Assembly: GCF_050389775.1 (NCBI RefSeq)
Contig: NZ_CP177151.1
Span: forward strand, 1-64,000
Length of the DNA stretch: 64,000 nt
Reading direction: 5' to 3'
From: Marinibacterium sp050389775
GTDB lineage: Bacteria; Pseudomonadota; Alphaproteobacteria; Rhodobacterales; Rhodobacteraceae
Position 1 is the stretch's first letter. The number at the start of each line of letters is the position of its first letter. The notes under the pieces are model-generated. The model ran no database searches. It was not told the origin of the DNA and saw only the letters and a list, made by a program, of their open reading frames with translations. Shown in pieces: positions 9,901 to 17,791 of the stretch. Position numbers and translations under genes: made by a program.

Positions 9901-10093
9901 TTTCGACGACGATGACGAAAAGCAGGACGCCGAATCCAAGCTGCGGCGCGAAGCCATGCAGGAGGCCTTTGAAATCTCCGAGGTGACCGATGGCGAAGGT
10001 GACGCGATGAAGCTGAGCGACATGGTTCTCACCCTGCACACGCTGGGTTTCGACGACGATTACTGGCTTGATGCCGGCGTGTTCAGGTTTTGA
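6980..10093 (+). CDS. srfB: SrfB-family protein with Hsp70/actin-type ATPase motifs
   Basis: The start at ATG 6980 overlaps the upstream stop and is preceded by GGGGGAAA; it gives 1037 residues, close to the length I recall for SrfB. The N-terminus (ITLVPFSGIQILDFGFN) matches the recalled SrfB opening with its LDFG motif. The three nucleotide-binding motifs of the Hsp70/actin superfamily are visible in the right order: phosphate 1 at 285-293 (DVGNSRTCG), phosphate 2 at 594-601 (DIGGGTTD) and the adenosine motif at about 806-817 (LTGRPSRLPAV). It should therefore be a cytosolic ATPase. There is no signal peptide and no membrane segment. Large insertions between the motifs (e.g. 690-745, acidic) distinguish it from chaperones. 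SrfB is classed as a virulence factor in Salmonella, where it was found through SsrB regulation, but its biochemical role is not known to me. Confidence 0.82.
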   Translation: MFVHRANRLRSLVDFKEEITLVPFSGIQILDFGFNLHDIDLKPSKFIERTTGEADGAPERSLRPLSGDPERDADVLADMQKDDDEYSIRPVAALEPYLEKWVPVPVLRLKSQRGPSGEERYDPGPSSWARLRTVELEEPDPVTGHTHRVQLGLDTTLLATEQGDHYLAPEFGDAEKQREFRFVSDPFNMDWFLRRLETDEDGNVIDLQQWVSDWLKDVFIDYKRAQNPSRLFSEDKLPYLFEHWARYLAYLNLIQKVARPPKMRFVNSVSERDAVAPVDVDLVLDVGNSRTCGILIETFPGESRVDLARSYQLAIRDLSKPEFYYSGLFPSRAEFAELKFGNERYASRSGRRNAFLWPSFVRIGPEAVRLTQGEEGTETLSGLSSPKRYLWDDAASKQDWRFQNHDDPNNLPKSVRAAMRHLNEAGDVVAQIEYEEDQRLRKRGATSTNRAIRPRFSRSSMFGFTMAEIIAHAMVQINDPALRSRRAQSDLPRRLKRVILSMPTATSVQEQAIIRSRTEGALKLVCGVMGMAEADRPQSFVDWDEASCTQLVYLYSEVTQKFDGRIDTFLRLKGRERPNADGVPEPSLRLACIDIGGGTTDLMITTYRGEANRVLHPEQTFREGFRVAGDDLIQRVISAIILPKLQSSIEAHGGRYVGEKLRELFGGDIGGQDQQSVQRRRQFAIRVLVPLAEAMIEHCEKSEEFERFDLSVADILGVRPSVPVDAPPDGDGSDDAAEPVELKVSDAVLSYIEDAAGAVGAQDWHLADVVISTTREEVDAISREVFQKVLGNLCEVIDHLGVDLVLLTGRPSRLPAVRSIVEEMLVVPPYRLISMHTYKTGRWYPFRDPITQKIGDPKSTVAVGGMLIALSENRIPNFKVFAGAFQMRSTARFIGEMDSNGQIVADKVLFSDLDTSQPGGGETAVVNVFSPVHIGSRQLPLERWTTTPLYRLDFANTNPHARPAPIRVELVKTDFDDDDEKQDAESKLRREAMQEAFEISEVTDGEGDAMKLSDMVLTLHTLGFDDDYWLDAGVFRF

Positions 10094-10107
10094 CGGGGGG
10101 CAGCAGG

Positions 10108-12810
10108 ATGAGTGGTCAGGAGCAACTTGCCAACCGTTGCGGCGACATCGCGCGGCTGTCCCGCGACGCCTATGCGTGGATCAACGACGACGAGAACGCG
10201 GAGCAGGTGCAGGCCCGCAAGAAGGACCTGTCCAAGGTGCTGCGCAAGGCAGCCCGGCGGGCCGAACGGCTGGGCAAGTCGGCCCGGACCAAGATGAGCG
10301 TCAGCGTGTTCGGACCCAGCCAGGCGGGCAAGTCCTTCCTGGTGTCCGTCCTCGCGCGGCCAAGGGATGGCCGGCTGGTGGCGGATTTCCAGGGCGAGGG
10401 CGGCACGCTCGATTACATCAGCCAGATCAACCCGGCGGGGGATGGCGAATCCACCGGCCTTGTCACCCGGTTCACGATGAGCAAGGACCCCACGCCCCAG
10501 GGGTTCCCGATCAAGCTGAACCTGCTGACCGAAGCCGACATCGCCCGCACGATCATCAACAGTTTCTACGAGGACGGCGACCAATCCGAACCGCAGCCGG
10601 ACCTGGACATGCTCAAGGCACATTTCCAGATGCATGCGGGCAAGGCCTCCGGCGGCGATGTGCCGGGTCTGACCTTCGAGGATGTCTATGAAATCGCCGA
10701 ATACGTGGACAACACCTTTGGCAAGGTTGCCTATGCGGCCGGTCTCAAGGGGTTCTGGGACGAGGCGGCCTATCTTGCGCCGCGCATGAGCGTCGCGGAT
10801 CGCGGTGCGTTCCTGTCGATCCTGTGGGGCGGCTATCAGGAACTGACGGATCTCTACGTCAAGCTCGCCAGCGCGCTGGCCACGACGGACCATGCCGAGG
10901 TGATCTATGCCGGGCTGGATGCGCTTCAGCCGCGCGAAACCTCGATCATCGACGTCAACACCCTGCAGGGCCTCTATTCGCCAAACGAGCAGGACAGTCT
11001 GAACGTTCAGACCGAGGCCGGCAAGCAGGTCAGCCTGAACCGCGCGGTGGTCTGCGCGCTTGCGGCCGAGCTTGTCTTTCCCATGCAGACCCAGCCGTCG
11101 GACTTCTTTGCCGAAACCGATCTGCTGGATTTTCCCGGAGCGCGCAACCGGTTCGAACTGCCGCTGGCCAAGACGCTGGAACGGCCCGAGGAAGCGGTGA
11201 CGAACATGCTCCTGCGGGGCAAGGTCGCCTACCTGTTCGACCGATACGTGGCCAACCAGGAAATCACGTCGATGTTGCTCTGTGTGCCCGACAGCAACAT
11301 GGAAACGCTGAGCCTGCCCGGTCTCGTCGAGAACTGGATCGAGATGACCCATGGTGCCACCGGGGCCGAGCGCGCCCGGAGCGACTGCATCCTGTTCTTT
11401 GTCATGACCAAGTTCGACAAGCACCTGGGCGACACCGCATCGGGCGGCACGGAATCGGAGCGTTTCGAACGGCGCATGGATGCCTCGTTGCTCAAGGGGT
11501 TCGGCAAGGTGGCGGATTCCTGGGTCCACAAATGGACCGAGACCGAGCCGTTCCGGAATTGCTATTGGCTGCGGAACCCGAATTACTTCGTCGAAGGGCT
11601 GATCAACTACAACGAAGACGAATCCGAGCGCGAAATCCGCCCCGAAAAGGTCGAGCGCGTCGAAAAGCTGCGCGAGGGCTGCCTGGCCACGCCGGCGGTG
11701 CAGGCCCATTTCAACGAGCCCGAACGGGCCTGGGATGCGGCGCTGACGCTCAATGACGGCGGTGTCAGCTATCTGACCGAGCAATTGACCAAGGTCTGCA
11801 AACCCGAAAGCAAGTTGCGGCAGATCTCGAACCAGGTCGAGGCGCTGGCCGCGACGATCCTTGCCGAATTGTCCGGCTTCCATGTGTCGGACGACATCGA
11901 GAAGCGGATCGAGGAAAAGCGCGCCCAGTCGGCAGAGATCATCGACCGGCTTGAACTGACCCTGCAGGGGCACCGCTTTGGTGCGCTGCTGAATGCCTTC
12001 TGTGTCGATCAGGACCTCATCCAGGACCGGATTTCGCGGGTTCCGGCGTCGATCCGGCTGACCAGCGCGACGCAGTCCGGCGACCTCGTGAAACCGGGGC
12101 GCGAGGCTGCGGCGACCCCTGCCGCGCCGCTGCGCCCCGGTGCGCCCTTGCGGCCGGGAGCGCCCCTGCGTCCCGGCGGGCCGGCGCGGCCCGATCCCGT
12201 CGAGACCGCTGCAAAGCCCGCGCGGGAGGGCGGCGGCGACCAGGCAACCCGCATCCAGACCATGACGCCCGAGGCGTTCCAGGCCGACACCGCCATGGAC
12301 GTCTGGATCGAAGGGCTCAGCCGCCTGCGCGACGATGAACACCGGCTGGCGGTGCTGCAGCTGACACCCGAGAACGCGCCCGTCCTGATCGGTGAGATGG
12401 TGCATGGGTTCCAACGGTTGGGGTGCCGCGACCGGATGCTGTCGGAGCTGCGCGAGATCGGGTTCGGGCTGACCATGGACAAGCAGGCCGCGCCGGTGGC
12501 CATCGTGTGCAGCGAGACGATCAACCGCTTCGTGACGACGCTGGGTGCGCTGGACATGGCGCCGAACGAACGGCCGGTCATCCCGCTTGCGGATGGTGGC
12601 ACGCGCGACGTGTTCGAGGACCGGGCGGCATCGGACGATGCAAGCGAATTGCCCAGCGTCGCCCGCGCGGCCCATGTGGATACCTGGACCGATTGGGTGT
12701 TCACGCTGGAGGCGCTGTTCGTCGGCAACGCAATGGATACCGACGCAGGCGCGATCAACATCGAACAGAACCTGCGCATCGGGCAGATCCTGAACGGACT
12801 TGGCAACTGA
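10108..12810 (+). CDS. srfC: SrfC-family protein, dynamin-like P-loop GTPase
   Basis: ATG 10108 is chosen because GGGGGG (10095-10100) precedes it by 7 bp; a TTG at 10090 overlapping srfB is less likely. The 900-residue protein has a P-loop GPSQAGKS (69-76), a G3-like D-x-x-G in LLDFPGA (Asp341) and a G4-like TKFD (434-437) after a hydrophobic strand (ILFFVM), the pattern of a large GTPase. Helical regions before and after the GTPase core (1-60, 560-640) and a repeated APLRPG linker (about 670-700) lead into a helical C-terminal domain. There is no membrane segment. The pairing with an SrfB protein immediately upstream supports the SrfC assignment. It may remodel or tether membrane as dynamin-like GTPases do, but that is inference. 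Confidence 0.78.
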   Translation: MSGQEQLANRCGDIARLSRDAYAWINDDENAEQVQARKKDLSKVLRKAARRAERLGKSARTKMSVSVFGPSQAGKSFLVSVLARPRDGRLVADFQGEGGTLDYISQINPAGDGESTGLVTRFTMSKDPTPQGFPIKLNLLTEADIARTIINSFYEDGDQSEPQPDLDMLKAHFQMHAGKASGGDVPGLTFEDVYEIAEYVDNTFGKVAYAAGLKGFWDEAAYLAPRMSVADRGAFLSILWGGYQELTDLYVKLASALATTDHAEVIYAGLDALQPRETSIIDVNTLQGLYSPNEQDSLNVQTEAGKQVSLNRAVVCALAAELVFPMQTQPSDFFAETDLLDFPGARNRFELPLAKTLERPEEAVTNMLLRGKVAYLFDRYVANQEITSMLLCVPDSNMETLSLPGLVENWIEMTHGATGAERARSDCILFFVMTKFDKHLGDTASGGTESERFERRMDASLLKGFGKVADSWVHKWTETEPFRNCYWLRNPNYFVEGLINYNEDESEREIRPEKVERVEKLREGCLATPAVQAHFNEPERAWDAALTLNDGGVSYLTEQLTKVCKPESKLRQISNQVEALAATILAELSGFHVSDDIEKRIEEKRAQSAEIIDRLELTLQGHRFGALLNAFCVDQDLIQDRISRVPASIRLTSATQSGDLVKPGREAAATPAAPLRPGAPLRPGAPLRPGGPARPDPVETAAKPAREGGGDQATRIQTMTPEAFQADTAMDVWIEGLSRLRDDEHRLAVLQLTPENAPVLIGEMVHGFQRLGCRDRMLSELREIGFGLTMDKQAAPVAIVCSETINRFVTTLGALDMAPNERPVIPLADGGTRDVFEDRAASDDASELPSVARAAHVDTWTDWVFTLEALFVGNAMDTDAGAINIEQNLRIGQILNGLGN

Positions 12811-12823
12811 CGAGGGCAGGCCG

Positions 12824-13888
12824 ATGATGAACATTCAACCGGATCCGGCACATCCACGCGGCGGATATGCACGTCTCAGCCTTGCGGCCGACGCGGTGCA
12901 GACCCCCGCCGTCAGCATCACGTTGCGCAACAGTTTCAACGAGAAGTACCTCGGCCAGAAGGGCTGGCAATCGGAAAAGGCGTTCTTTGGCCCGTACAAC
13001 CTGGAACCGGACGGCGATCGGGTCGCGTTTGTCGTGGGCACCGAGATCGTGAACCAGGTCGAGGAATACACCGCGCTGGTCATCGAGATCGGTGACCAGT
13101 CGTTCGAGGTGAGCTGGCCCGACGACATCAAGCAGGGCCCGCCCGCCGCGACGGTCGGCGGGGTGTCCGCGACGCCGCCAAAGGCATCGGGCGGGACCGG
13201 CCCGAACCTGGTCGGCAAGGCCAAGGAAACGCCGCCGGCCGCGGACACCGTGGACACGATCCCGGAGGACCCGCCCGCGCCGCCGGTCAGGGAGGCGCAG
13301 CCCGAGACGCCGCCGCCGACCGCCAGGATCCCGGACCCCGACGCAGGCCCGGCACGCCGGCGGACAGCGCCGATCGCGGCGGTGGTCCTGCTTGCCCTGC
13401 TGGCAGCCGGTGCGGCCTATTGGGCCCTGTCCCGGCCAGGCCCGGAACCGGTGGCCGTCGTGGAGGAAGAGCCGGAACCGGTCGCGGAGGTCGCCGCTCC
13501 GGCCGATCCCTGTTCCGAAGACGGTCTGAATGCATCGACGGCGGATGGATACGGCGGCCTTGTGGACCAGCTGCAGGCCTGTGGCGGGGCGGTATCGGCC
13601 GACGCGGCGCTGGGGCTGATCGAACTGGGCGTCGATGCGAACGATCCCGCGGCCCTGGCCACCTTGGGGCGTCTCTACGATCAGGCGGTCGAAATCGCGG
13701 TCGTCGAAACGGACATGGGGCTGACATTCGCGGACAATCCGGCGCGGTCGGCCGAGTATTACTCGCGGGCGATCAGCGCCGGCGACGGGGTGGGCGCGGC
13801 CGAAAACCTGGCCGCTGTCTGCGAGCGCCTGAGTGACGCCACCGACACGCTGTCGCAGGGCGCACGGCAGGATTTCTGCGCCAAATGA
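12824..13888 (+). CDS. Single-pass membrane protein with Sel1-like C-terminus
   Basis: The start is ATG 12824 (GAGGG at 12812-12816); an adjacent ATG at 12827 is equivalent. The 354-residue protein has an N-terminal beta-rich cytosolic domain (1-105; ends in QSFEVSWPDDI), a long Pro/Ala linker (105-178), a transmembrane helix after RRR (about 182-202) and a periplasmic helical domain (210-354) with two conserved-looking cysteines near 222 and 247. This last part has Sel1/TPR-like character (ALATLGRLYDQAVE, SAEYYSRAISAG). Topology matches the other membrane proteins of the operon: cytosolic domain, one helix, periplasmic domain. I do not recognise the N-terminal family. Its place between srfC and the vWA gene suggests it joins the cytosolic NTPases to the periplasmic components. 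Its stop overlaps an alternative start of the next gene by ATGA, but the better start there is 13903. Confidence 0.75.
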   Translation: MMNIQPDPAHPRGGYARLSLAADAVQTPAVSITLRNSFNEKYLGQKGWQSEKAFFGPYNLEPDGDRVAFVVGTEIVNQVEEYTALVIEIGDQSFEVSWPDDIKQGPPAATVGGVSATPPKASGGTGPNLVGKAKETPPAADTVDTIPEDPPAPPVREAQPETPPPTARIPDPDAGPARRRTAPIAAVVLLALLAAGAAYWALSRPGPEPVAVVEEEPEPVAEVAAPADPCSEDGLNASTADGYGGLVDQLQACGGAVSADAALGLIELGVDANDPAALATLGRLYDQAVEIAVVETDMGLTFADNPARSAEYYSRAISAGDGVGAAENLAAVCERLSDATDTLSQGARQDFCAK

Positions 13889-13902
13889 GACGGGGAGACG
13901 AT

Positions 13903-15843
13903 ATGGCGACCATGATCCGACGCAGCCTGCCCATGGGGCTTGCCGTGGTGGCCCTGTTGGCGGTCACGCTGCTGGCGGCTTCCGGCGCGCGGGCACAGTC
14001 GCCCTTGCTGGTCGACGGGACCAGCACCGTGTTCCAGCGTGTCCTGACCCGCCCCGCCGCAGAGGTCCGCGACGCGCCGGACGGTCGGCTGGTCGATCGC
14101 TATGCCGCATTTCAGCCGTTCTATGTCTTTGCCCGGGAAAACGGCTGGGTTCAGATCGGACCTTCGGCGGCCCGGCCGCCCATCGGCTGGGCCGAAGAGA
14201 ACCGGGTGGTTGACTGGAAACACAACATCATCGCGGCCTTTACCAACCCCGCCGGCCGCAGTCGCCAGCTGATCTTCGACACCGAGAACGACCTGCGCGG
14301 GCTGATGAACCACGAGGCCCTGCGCGACGTGCAGGAACGGCTGGTGGCCGAGGCGTCGGCGAACACCGTCGATGGCCAGCTGGGCGTCGTCAGTGTCGAA
14401 CCGGCGGAATACGTGAACATCCGCGACAGGCTTTACGTCATGCCGATCCTCGATTTCGTCGAGGACCTGCACCCGATGAACTACGAAGATGTCCTGCTGA
14501 TGCAGGTGGCGTCGATCAACAAGGACGAAAAACCGACGACCCTGGTTGCGCAGGAGAGCGACAGCGACAGTTTCGACGTGGGCATCGTCTTCGTTCTCGA
14601 CACGACATCGTCCATGCGCAACTACATCGCGCTGACCCGGCGGGTCCTGCAGGACACGGTCACGCGGATCGCCGGGACCGAGATCGGCAACCTGGTGAAT
14701 TTCGGTGTTGTCGGGTTCCGCGACAATGTCGATGCCGTGCCCGAGATCGAATATCGCACCAGGATGCTGGCCAACCTCGAACGGCGGGGCGACCAGACGC
14801 CGGTTCTGGATGCTCTGGCCGAAGCGACCGACGTGACGCTGGTCAGCACGCCGGGGTTCAACGAAGACAGTTTCGCCGGTGTCGAGGATGCCATCGACCT
14901 GATCGACTGGGACCAGGCCCAGGCCGGCGGCGATCCGATCAACGCCCGCTATGTCATCCTGGTCACCGATGCCGGCCCCAAGGATGCGCGCGACCCCAAC
15001 GCCCGCTCGCCCATCGGGCCGGTCGAGCTTCAGGCCGAGGCAGAGGACCGCAACATCGCGCTGATGACACTGCATCTGAAGACGCCCGGCGGGGCTGGCA
15101 CGCATGAGTATGCCGCCGGTGCCTACCGGTCCCTGTCGCGTTTCGGGGGCGGCGAGTTCTACTTTCCGATCGAGGGGGGATCGGAGGAGGCATTCGAAGG
15201 TGTGGCCAGCCGGCTGGTCACGGCGATCACCGACCATGTCCGAACGATCCAGGGGGAACAGACGATCCTGGCCGAAGAGGACACCGACGAGAACCTCAAG
15301 GGCCTGTTCGAGGCCGTGGAACTGGCCTGGCTCGGATCGCGCAAGGGTACCCAGGCCCCCGACGTGATCACGGGCTGGGTCTCGGACAAGGCGGTGGAAG
15401 CGCCGCAGGACCTGGCGTTCGAGCCGCGCCTGCTGGTTACCAAGAACGAGATGGCGACCATGGCGAAACTGCTCGACGACCTGATCCGCCTGGCCGAGCA
15501 ATCCCGGGGCGCCGAGGACATGCAGAGCTTTTTCGGGCAGGTGCAGGGGGTGATCGAACAGGTGGTGACCAACCCCGACCGGCTGGCCGAGGCCAATGAC
15601 GAAACCGTTGGCAGCGCGCTGGAATATCTCGAACGGCTGCCGTACCGCAGCCAGATCCTCCAACTGACCGAGGACCGTTGGCTGCAAAGCGCGATGATGA
15701 GACGGGGCATCATCGACGGGATGCGCCAGAAGCTGACGCAGTACCGCAAATGGCTTTATGACGCGTCGGTCTGGACGGCACCTTATGAAAGCGCGCCGGA
15801 CGGGGAATATGTCTATGCCATGCCGTTCGAAGTGCTGCCATGA
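13903..15843 (+). CDS. Secreted von Willebrand factor A domain protein
   Basis: The start is placed at ATG 13903 with GGGGAG just upstream; ATG 13912 is also possible. The 646-residue protein opens with a clear signal peptide (PMGLAVVALLAVTLLAAS, cleavage near ARAQ at about 32). Residues about 40-110 look like an SH3b domain (VRDAPDG, FYVFARENGWVQIG). A vWA domain spans about 225-445 with a MIDAS-type metal site D-x-T-x-S at 233-237 (LDTTSSM) and ILVTDAGPKDARD further on. The remainder is helical. The domain resembles the periplasmic vWA portion of the T6SS kinase PpkA, but no kinase is attached. The following three genes resemble TagT, TagS and TagR, which act with PpkA in Pseudomonas, so this protein may be the sensory or transducing partner without the kinase. 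Its stop overlaps the ABC ATPase start (ATGA). Confidence 0.82.
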   Translation: MATMIRRSLPMGLAVVALLAVTLLAASGARAQSPLLVDGTSTVFQRVLTRPAAEVRDAPDGRLVDRYAAFQPFYVFARENGWVQIGPSAARPPIGWAEENRVVDWKHNIIAAFTNPAGRSRQLIFDTENDLRGLMNHEALRDVQERLVAEASANTVDGQLGVVSVEPAEYVNIRDRLYVMPILDFVEDLHPMNYEDVLLMQVASINKDEKPTTLVAQESDSDSFDVGIVFVLDTTSSMRNYIALTRRVLQDTVTRIAGTEIGNLVNFGVVGFRDNVDAVPEIEYRTRMLANLERRGDQTPVLDALAEATDVTLVSTPGFNEDSFAGVEDAIDLIDWDQAQAGGDPINARYVILVTDAGPKDARDPNARSPIGPVELQAEAEDRNIALMTLHLKTPGGAGTHEYAAGAYRSLSRFGGGEFYFPIEGGSEEAFEGVASRLVTAITDHVRTIQGEQTILAEEDTDENLKGLFEAVELAWLGSRKGTQAPDVITGWVSDKAVEAPQDLAFEPRLLVTKNEMATMAKLLDDLIRLAEQSRGAEDMQSFFGQVQGVIEQVVTNPDRLAEANDETVGSALEYLERLPYRSQILQLTEDRWLQSAMMRRGIIDGMRQKLTQYRKWLYDASVWTAPYESAPDGEYVYAMPFEVLP

Positions 15844-16592
15844 CCGATCCCGGGCCCAGGCTGGCCATCCGGTCGCTGGCCGTCGGGGCGACCGACAGCG
15901 ACAGGGCCTTCCGGCTGGAAATCGACAGGCTTGAGATCGACGCGGGCGAAGTGGCGGGGTTCAGCGGTCCCAGCGGGACCGGCAAGACGATGCTGCTGGA
16001 GGTTCTGGGGTTGCTGCGGCGGCCTGAACCCGGCGGCACGTTCCGGTTGTCGGCCCCGCCCGACACGGTGGACATCTCGGCCATGTGGCAGCGTCCCCGG
16101 GCGGATGTCGAAGCGCCCGGCCTGCGCGGAAAGCACTACGGGTTCGTGCCGCAATCCGGCGGGCTGCTTCCGTTCCTGACCGTGTCGGAGAACATCGCGC
16201 TGAGCCAGCGCATCGCCGGCCGCGAGGACCGGGCGTGGCAGGCACGGCTGGAACAAATGCTCGGGTTGGAGCCGTTGCGCCGCCTGCGGCCGGGATCCCT
16301 GTCCATCGGGCAAAGGCAGCGCGTGGCCATCGCGCGGGCCCTGTCGCATCGCCCCGACATCGTGATCGCCGACGAACCGACCGCGGCGCTCGACCCGGAA
16401 AATGCCGCCGGGGCGATGGAGCTGCTGATTGCCGCTGCCGTCGAAGGCGGGGCCGCCGTGGCGATTTCCTCGCATGACCTGGGCCTTCTCGACCGGTTCC
16501 CGATGCGGCGCCTGCACCTGGAACTGGTGCTGTCCGACGACCCCCGGCGCATCACCAGCCGGCTGTACGAGCCCCTGGAGGACGCGGCATGA
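15840..16592 (+). CDS. ABC transporter ATP-binding protein (LolD/MacB/TagT type)
   Basis: The 250-residue protein has Walker A GPSGTGKT (43-50), Q-loop Gln105, the signature SIGQRQRVAIARAL (155-168; the usual LSGGQ is LSIGQ) and Walker B IVIADE (174-179) with DP of the D-loop and a His switch (SSHD). It is cytoplasmic and should energise the FtsX-type permease encoded directly downstream, with ATGA overlaps on both sides. Size and domain content match the ATPases of LolCDE, MacB and the TagT type rather than importers; there is no solute-binding protein nearby. In this setting it probably powers conformational signalling or lipoprotein handling across the inner membrane rather than transport, which is inference. 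Confidence 0.9.
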   Translation: MTDPGPRLAIRSLAVGATDSDRAFRLEIDRLEIDAGEVAGFSGPSGTGKTMLLEVLGLLRRPEPGGTFRLSAPPDTVDISAMWQRPRADVEAPGLRGKHYGFVPQSGGLLPFLTVSENIALSQRIAGREDRAWQARLEQMLGLEPLRRLRPGSLSIGQRQRVAIARALSHRPDIVIADEPTAALDPENAAGAMELLIAAAVEGGAAVAISSHDLGLLDRFPMRRLHLELVLSDDPRRITSRLYEPLEDAA

Positions 16593-17791
16593 GGCTTGTC
16601 GTCGGGCTCGCCCTGCGTGACCTTGTTCACCAGAAGGTTCACCTGATCTGCAATGTGGCGATCCTGGCCGGCGTCCTGGTGCCGCTCCTGGTTCTGTTCG
16701 GGGTCAAGAACGGGGTGTACGAGGCGCTGATCGGGCGGCTTCTGTCCAACCCCGCCACGCTTCAGATCGACACGTCGGGGAACGAGGTCTTTGTGGCCGA
16801 CGATGCCGAAACGGTCCGAGGCTGGCCCGAGGCGGGGTTTGTCACACTCAAGACGCGCAGCCTGTTCGATTTCGTCAACGTGCGCGTCGAAGGCGGGCGG
16901 GAAAAACGGGATGCGCTCTTGATCCCGTCGGGCACCGGCGACCCGAACCTGCCGGACGGCGTCACGCTTGGCCCCGGGGATGTTGCGGTCAGCGCCGGCC
17001 TGGCCGCGCAGCTGTCCATCCAGCCCGGAGCCCGGCTGCAGGTCATCACCCAGGCCGAGGACAGGCCGCGCCAGCTGGTCCTGACGTTGGACGTGACCAG
17101 CGTGCTGCCCGCCGCAAGCGCCAGCGGACGGTCGGTTCTGGCCAATGTCGAGGTTCTGGACCTGGTCGAAGCCTTTTACGATGCCTATGCCCTGCCGGAA
17201 TACGGCATCGTCGACGGCCGGCCGATGAGCCAGCGCACCGGTGAATACGAGGGATTGCGGGTGTTCGCCCGCGAACTGGAAAGCCTGGCCGCCCTGCAAA
17301 GCCGGATCGAGCAGGAGTTTGCCGTTCGGACCGAAGCCCGCACGGCTGAGGTCGAGACCATTCTGAACCTTGGCCGGAACCTCAACCTGGCGCTCCTGTT
17401 CACGGCGGGCGTGGCGTCCGTCGGGTTGGCGGCGGCGCTGGTGTTCGGCTTTTGGGGCGAGGTGGCGCGCAAGCGGCAGGTGCTGGCCGCGCTGGCGCTT
17501 CTGGGGATTGGCGGGCGTTTCCTCTGGCTGTTTCCCGTGGTTCAGGCCCTGGCGTCGGGCTGTTGCGGGCTCCTGGTGTCATTCGGGCTTTTCCTGGTGG
17601 CGGGGGCGGCCGCCGAGCGGCTGTTCAACAGCGGCTTGACCGAGGCCGGCGGGCTGGTGTCCGTCAGCATGGGGCAGGGCCTGGTGATCGGCCTGCTCGT
17701 TCTGGCATTTGTAGCCGGCGCATCGCTGTTTGCCGCCTGGCATGCCGGGCGGACCGACCCGGCCGACGTGCTGAGAAGCGGGGTGACATGA
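16589..17791 (+). CDS. FtsX-family ABC permease (LolC/TagS type)
   Basis: The 400-residue inner-membrane protein has one N-terminal transmembrane helix (about 18-40), a periplasmic domain (about 45-260) and three C-terminal helices (about 262-290, 300-332, 358-385), the hallmark FtsX layout of LolC, MacB and TagS. It starts within the stop of the ATPase gene and its own stop overlaps the next start, so all are translated together. The periplasmic domain includes no recognisable enzymatic motif. Given that the next gene encodes a secreted formylglycine-enzyme-fold protein, the ATPase-permease-FGE trio is equivalent in type to TagT-TagS-TagR. Confidence 0.88.
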   Translation: MRLVVGLALRDLVHQKVHLICNVAILAGVLVPLLVLFGVKNGVYEALIGRLLSNPATLQIDTSGNEVFVADDAETVRGWPEAGFVTLKTRSLFDFVNVRVEGGREKRDALLIPSGTGDPNLPDGVTLGPGDVAVSAGLAAQLSIQPGARLQVITQAEDRPRQLVLTLDVTSVLPAASASGRSVLANVEVLDLVEAFYDAYALPEYGIVDGRPMSQRTGEYEGLRVFARELESLAALQSRIEQEFAVRTEARTAEVETILNLGRNLNLALLFTAGVASVGLAAALVFGFWGEVARKRQVLAALALLGIGGRFLWLFPVVQALASGCCGLLVSFGLFLVAGAAAERLFNSGLTEAGGLVSVSMGQGLVIGLLVLAFVAGASLFAAWHAGRTDPADVLRSGVT

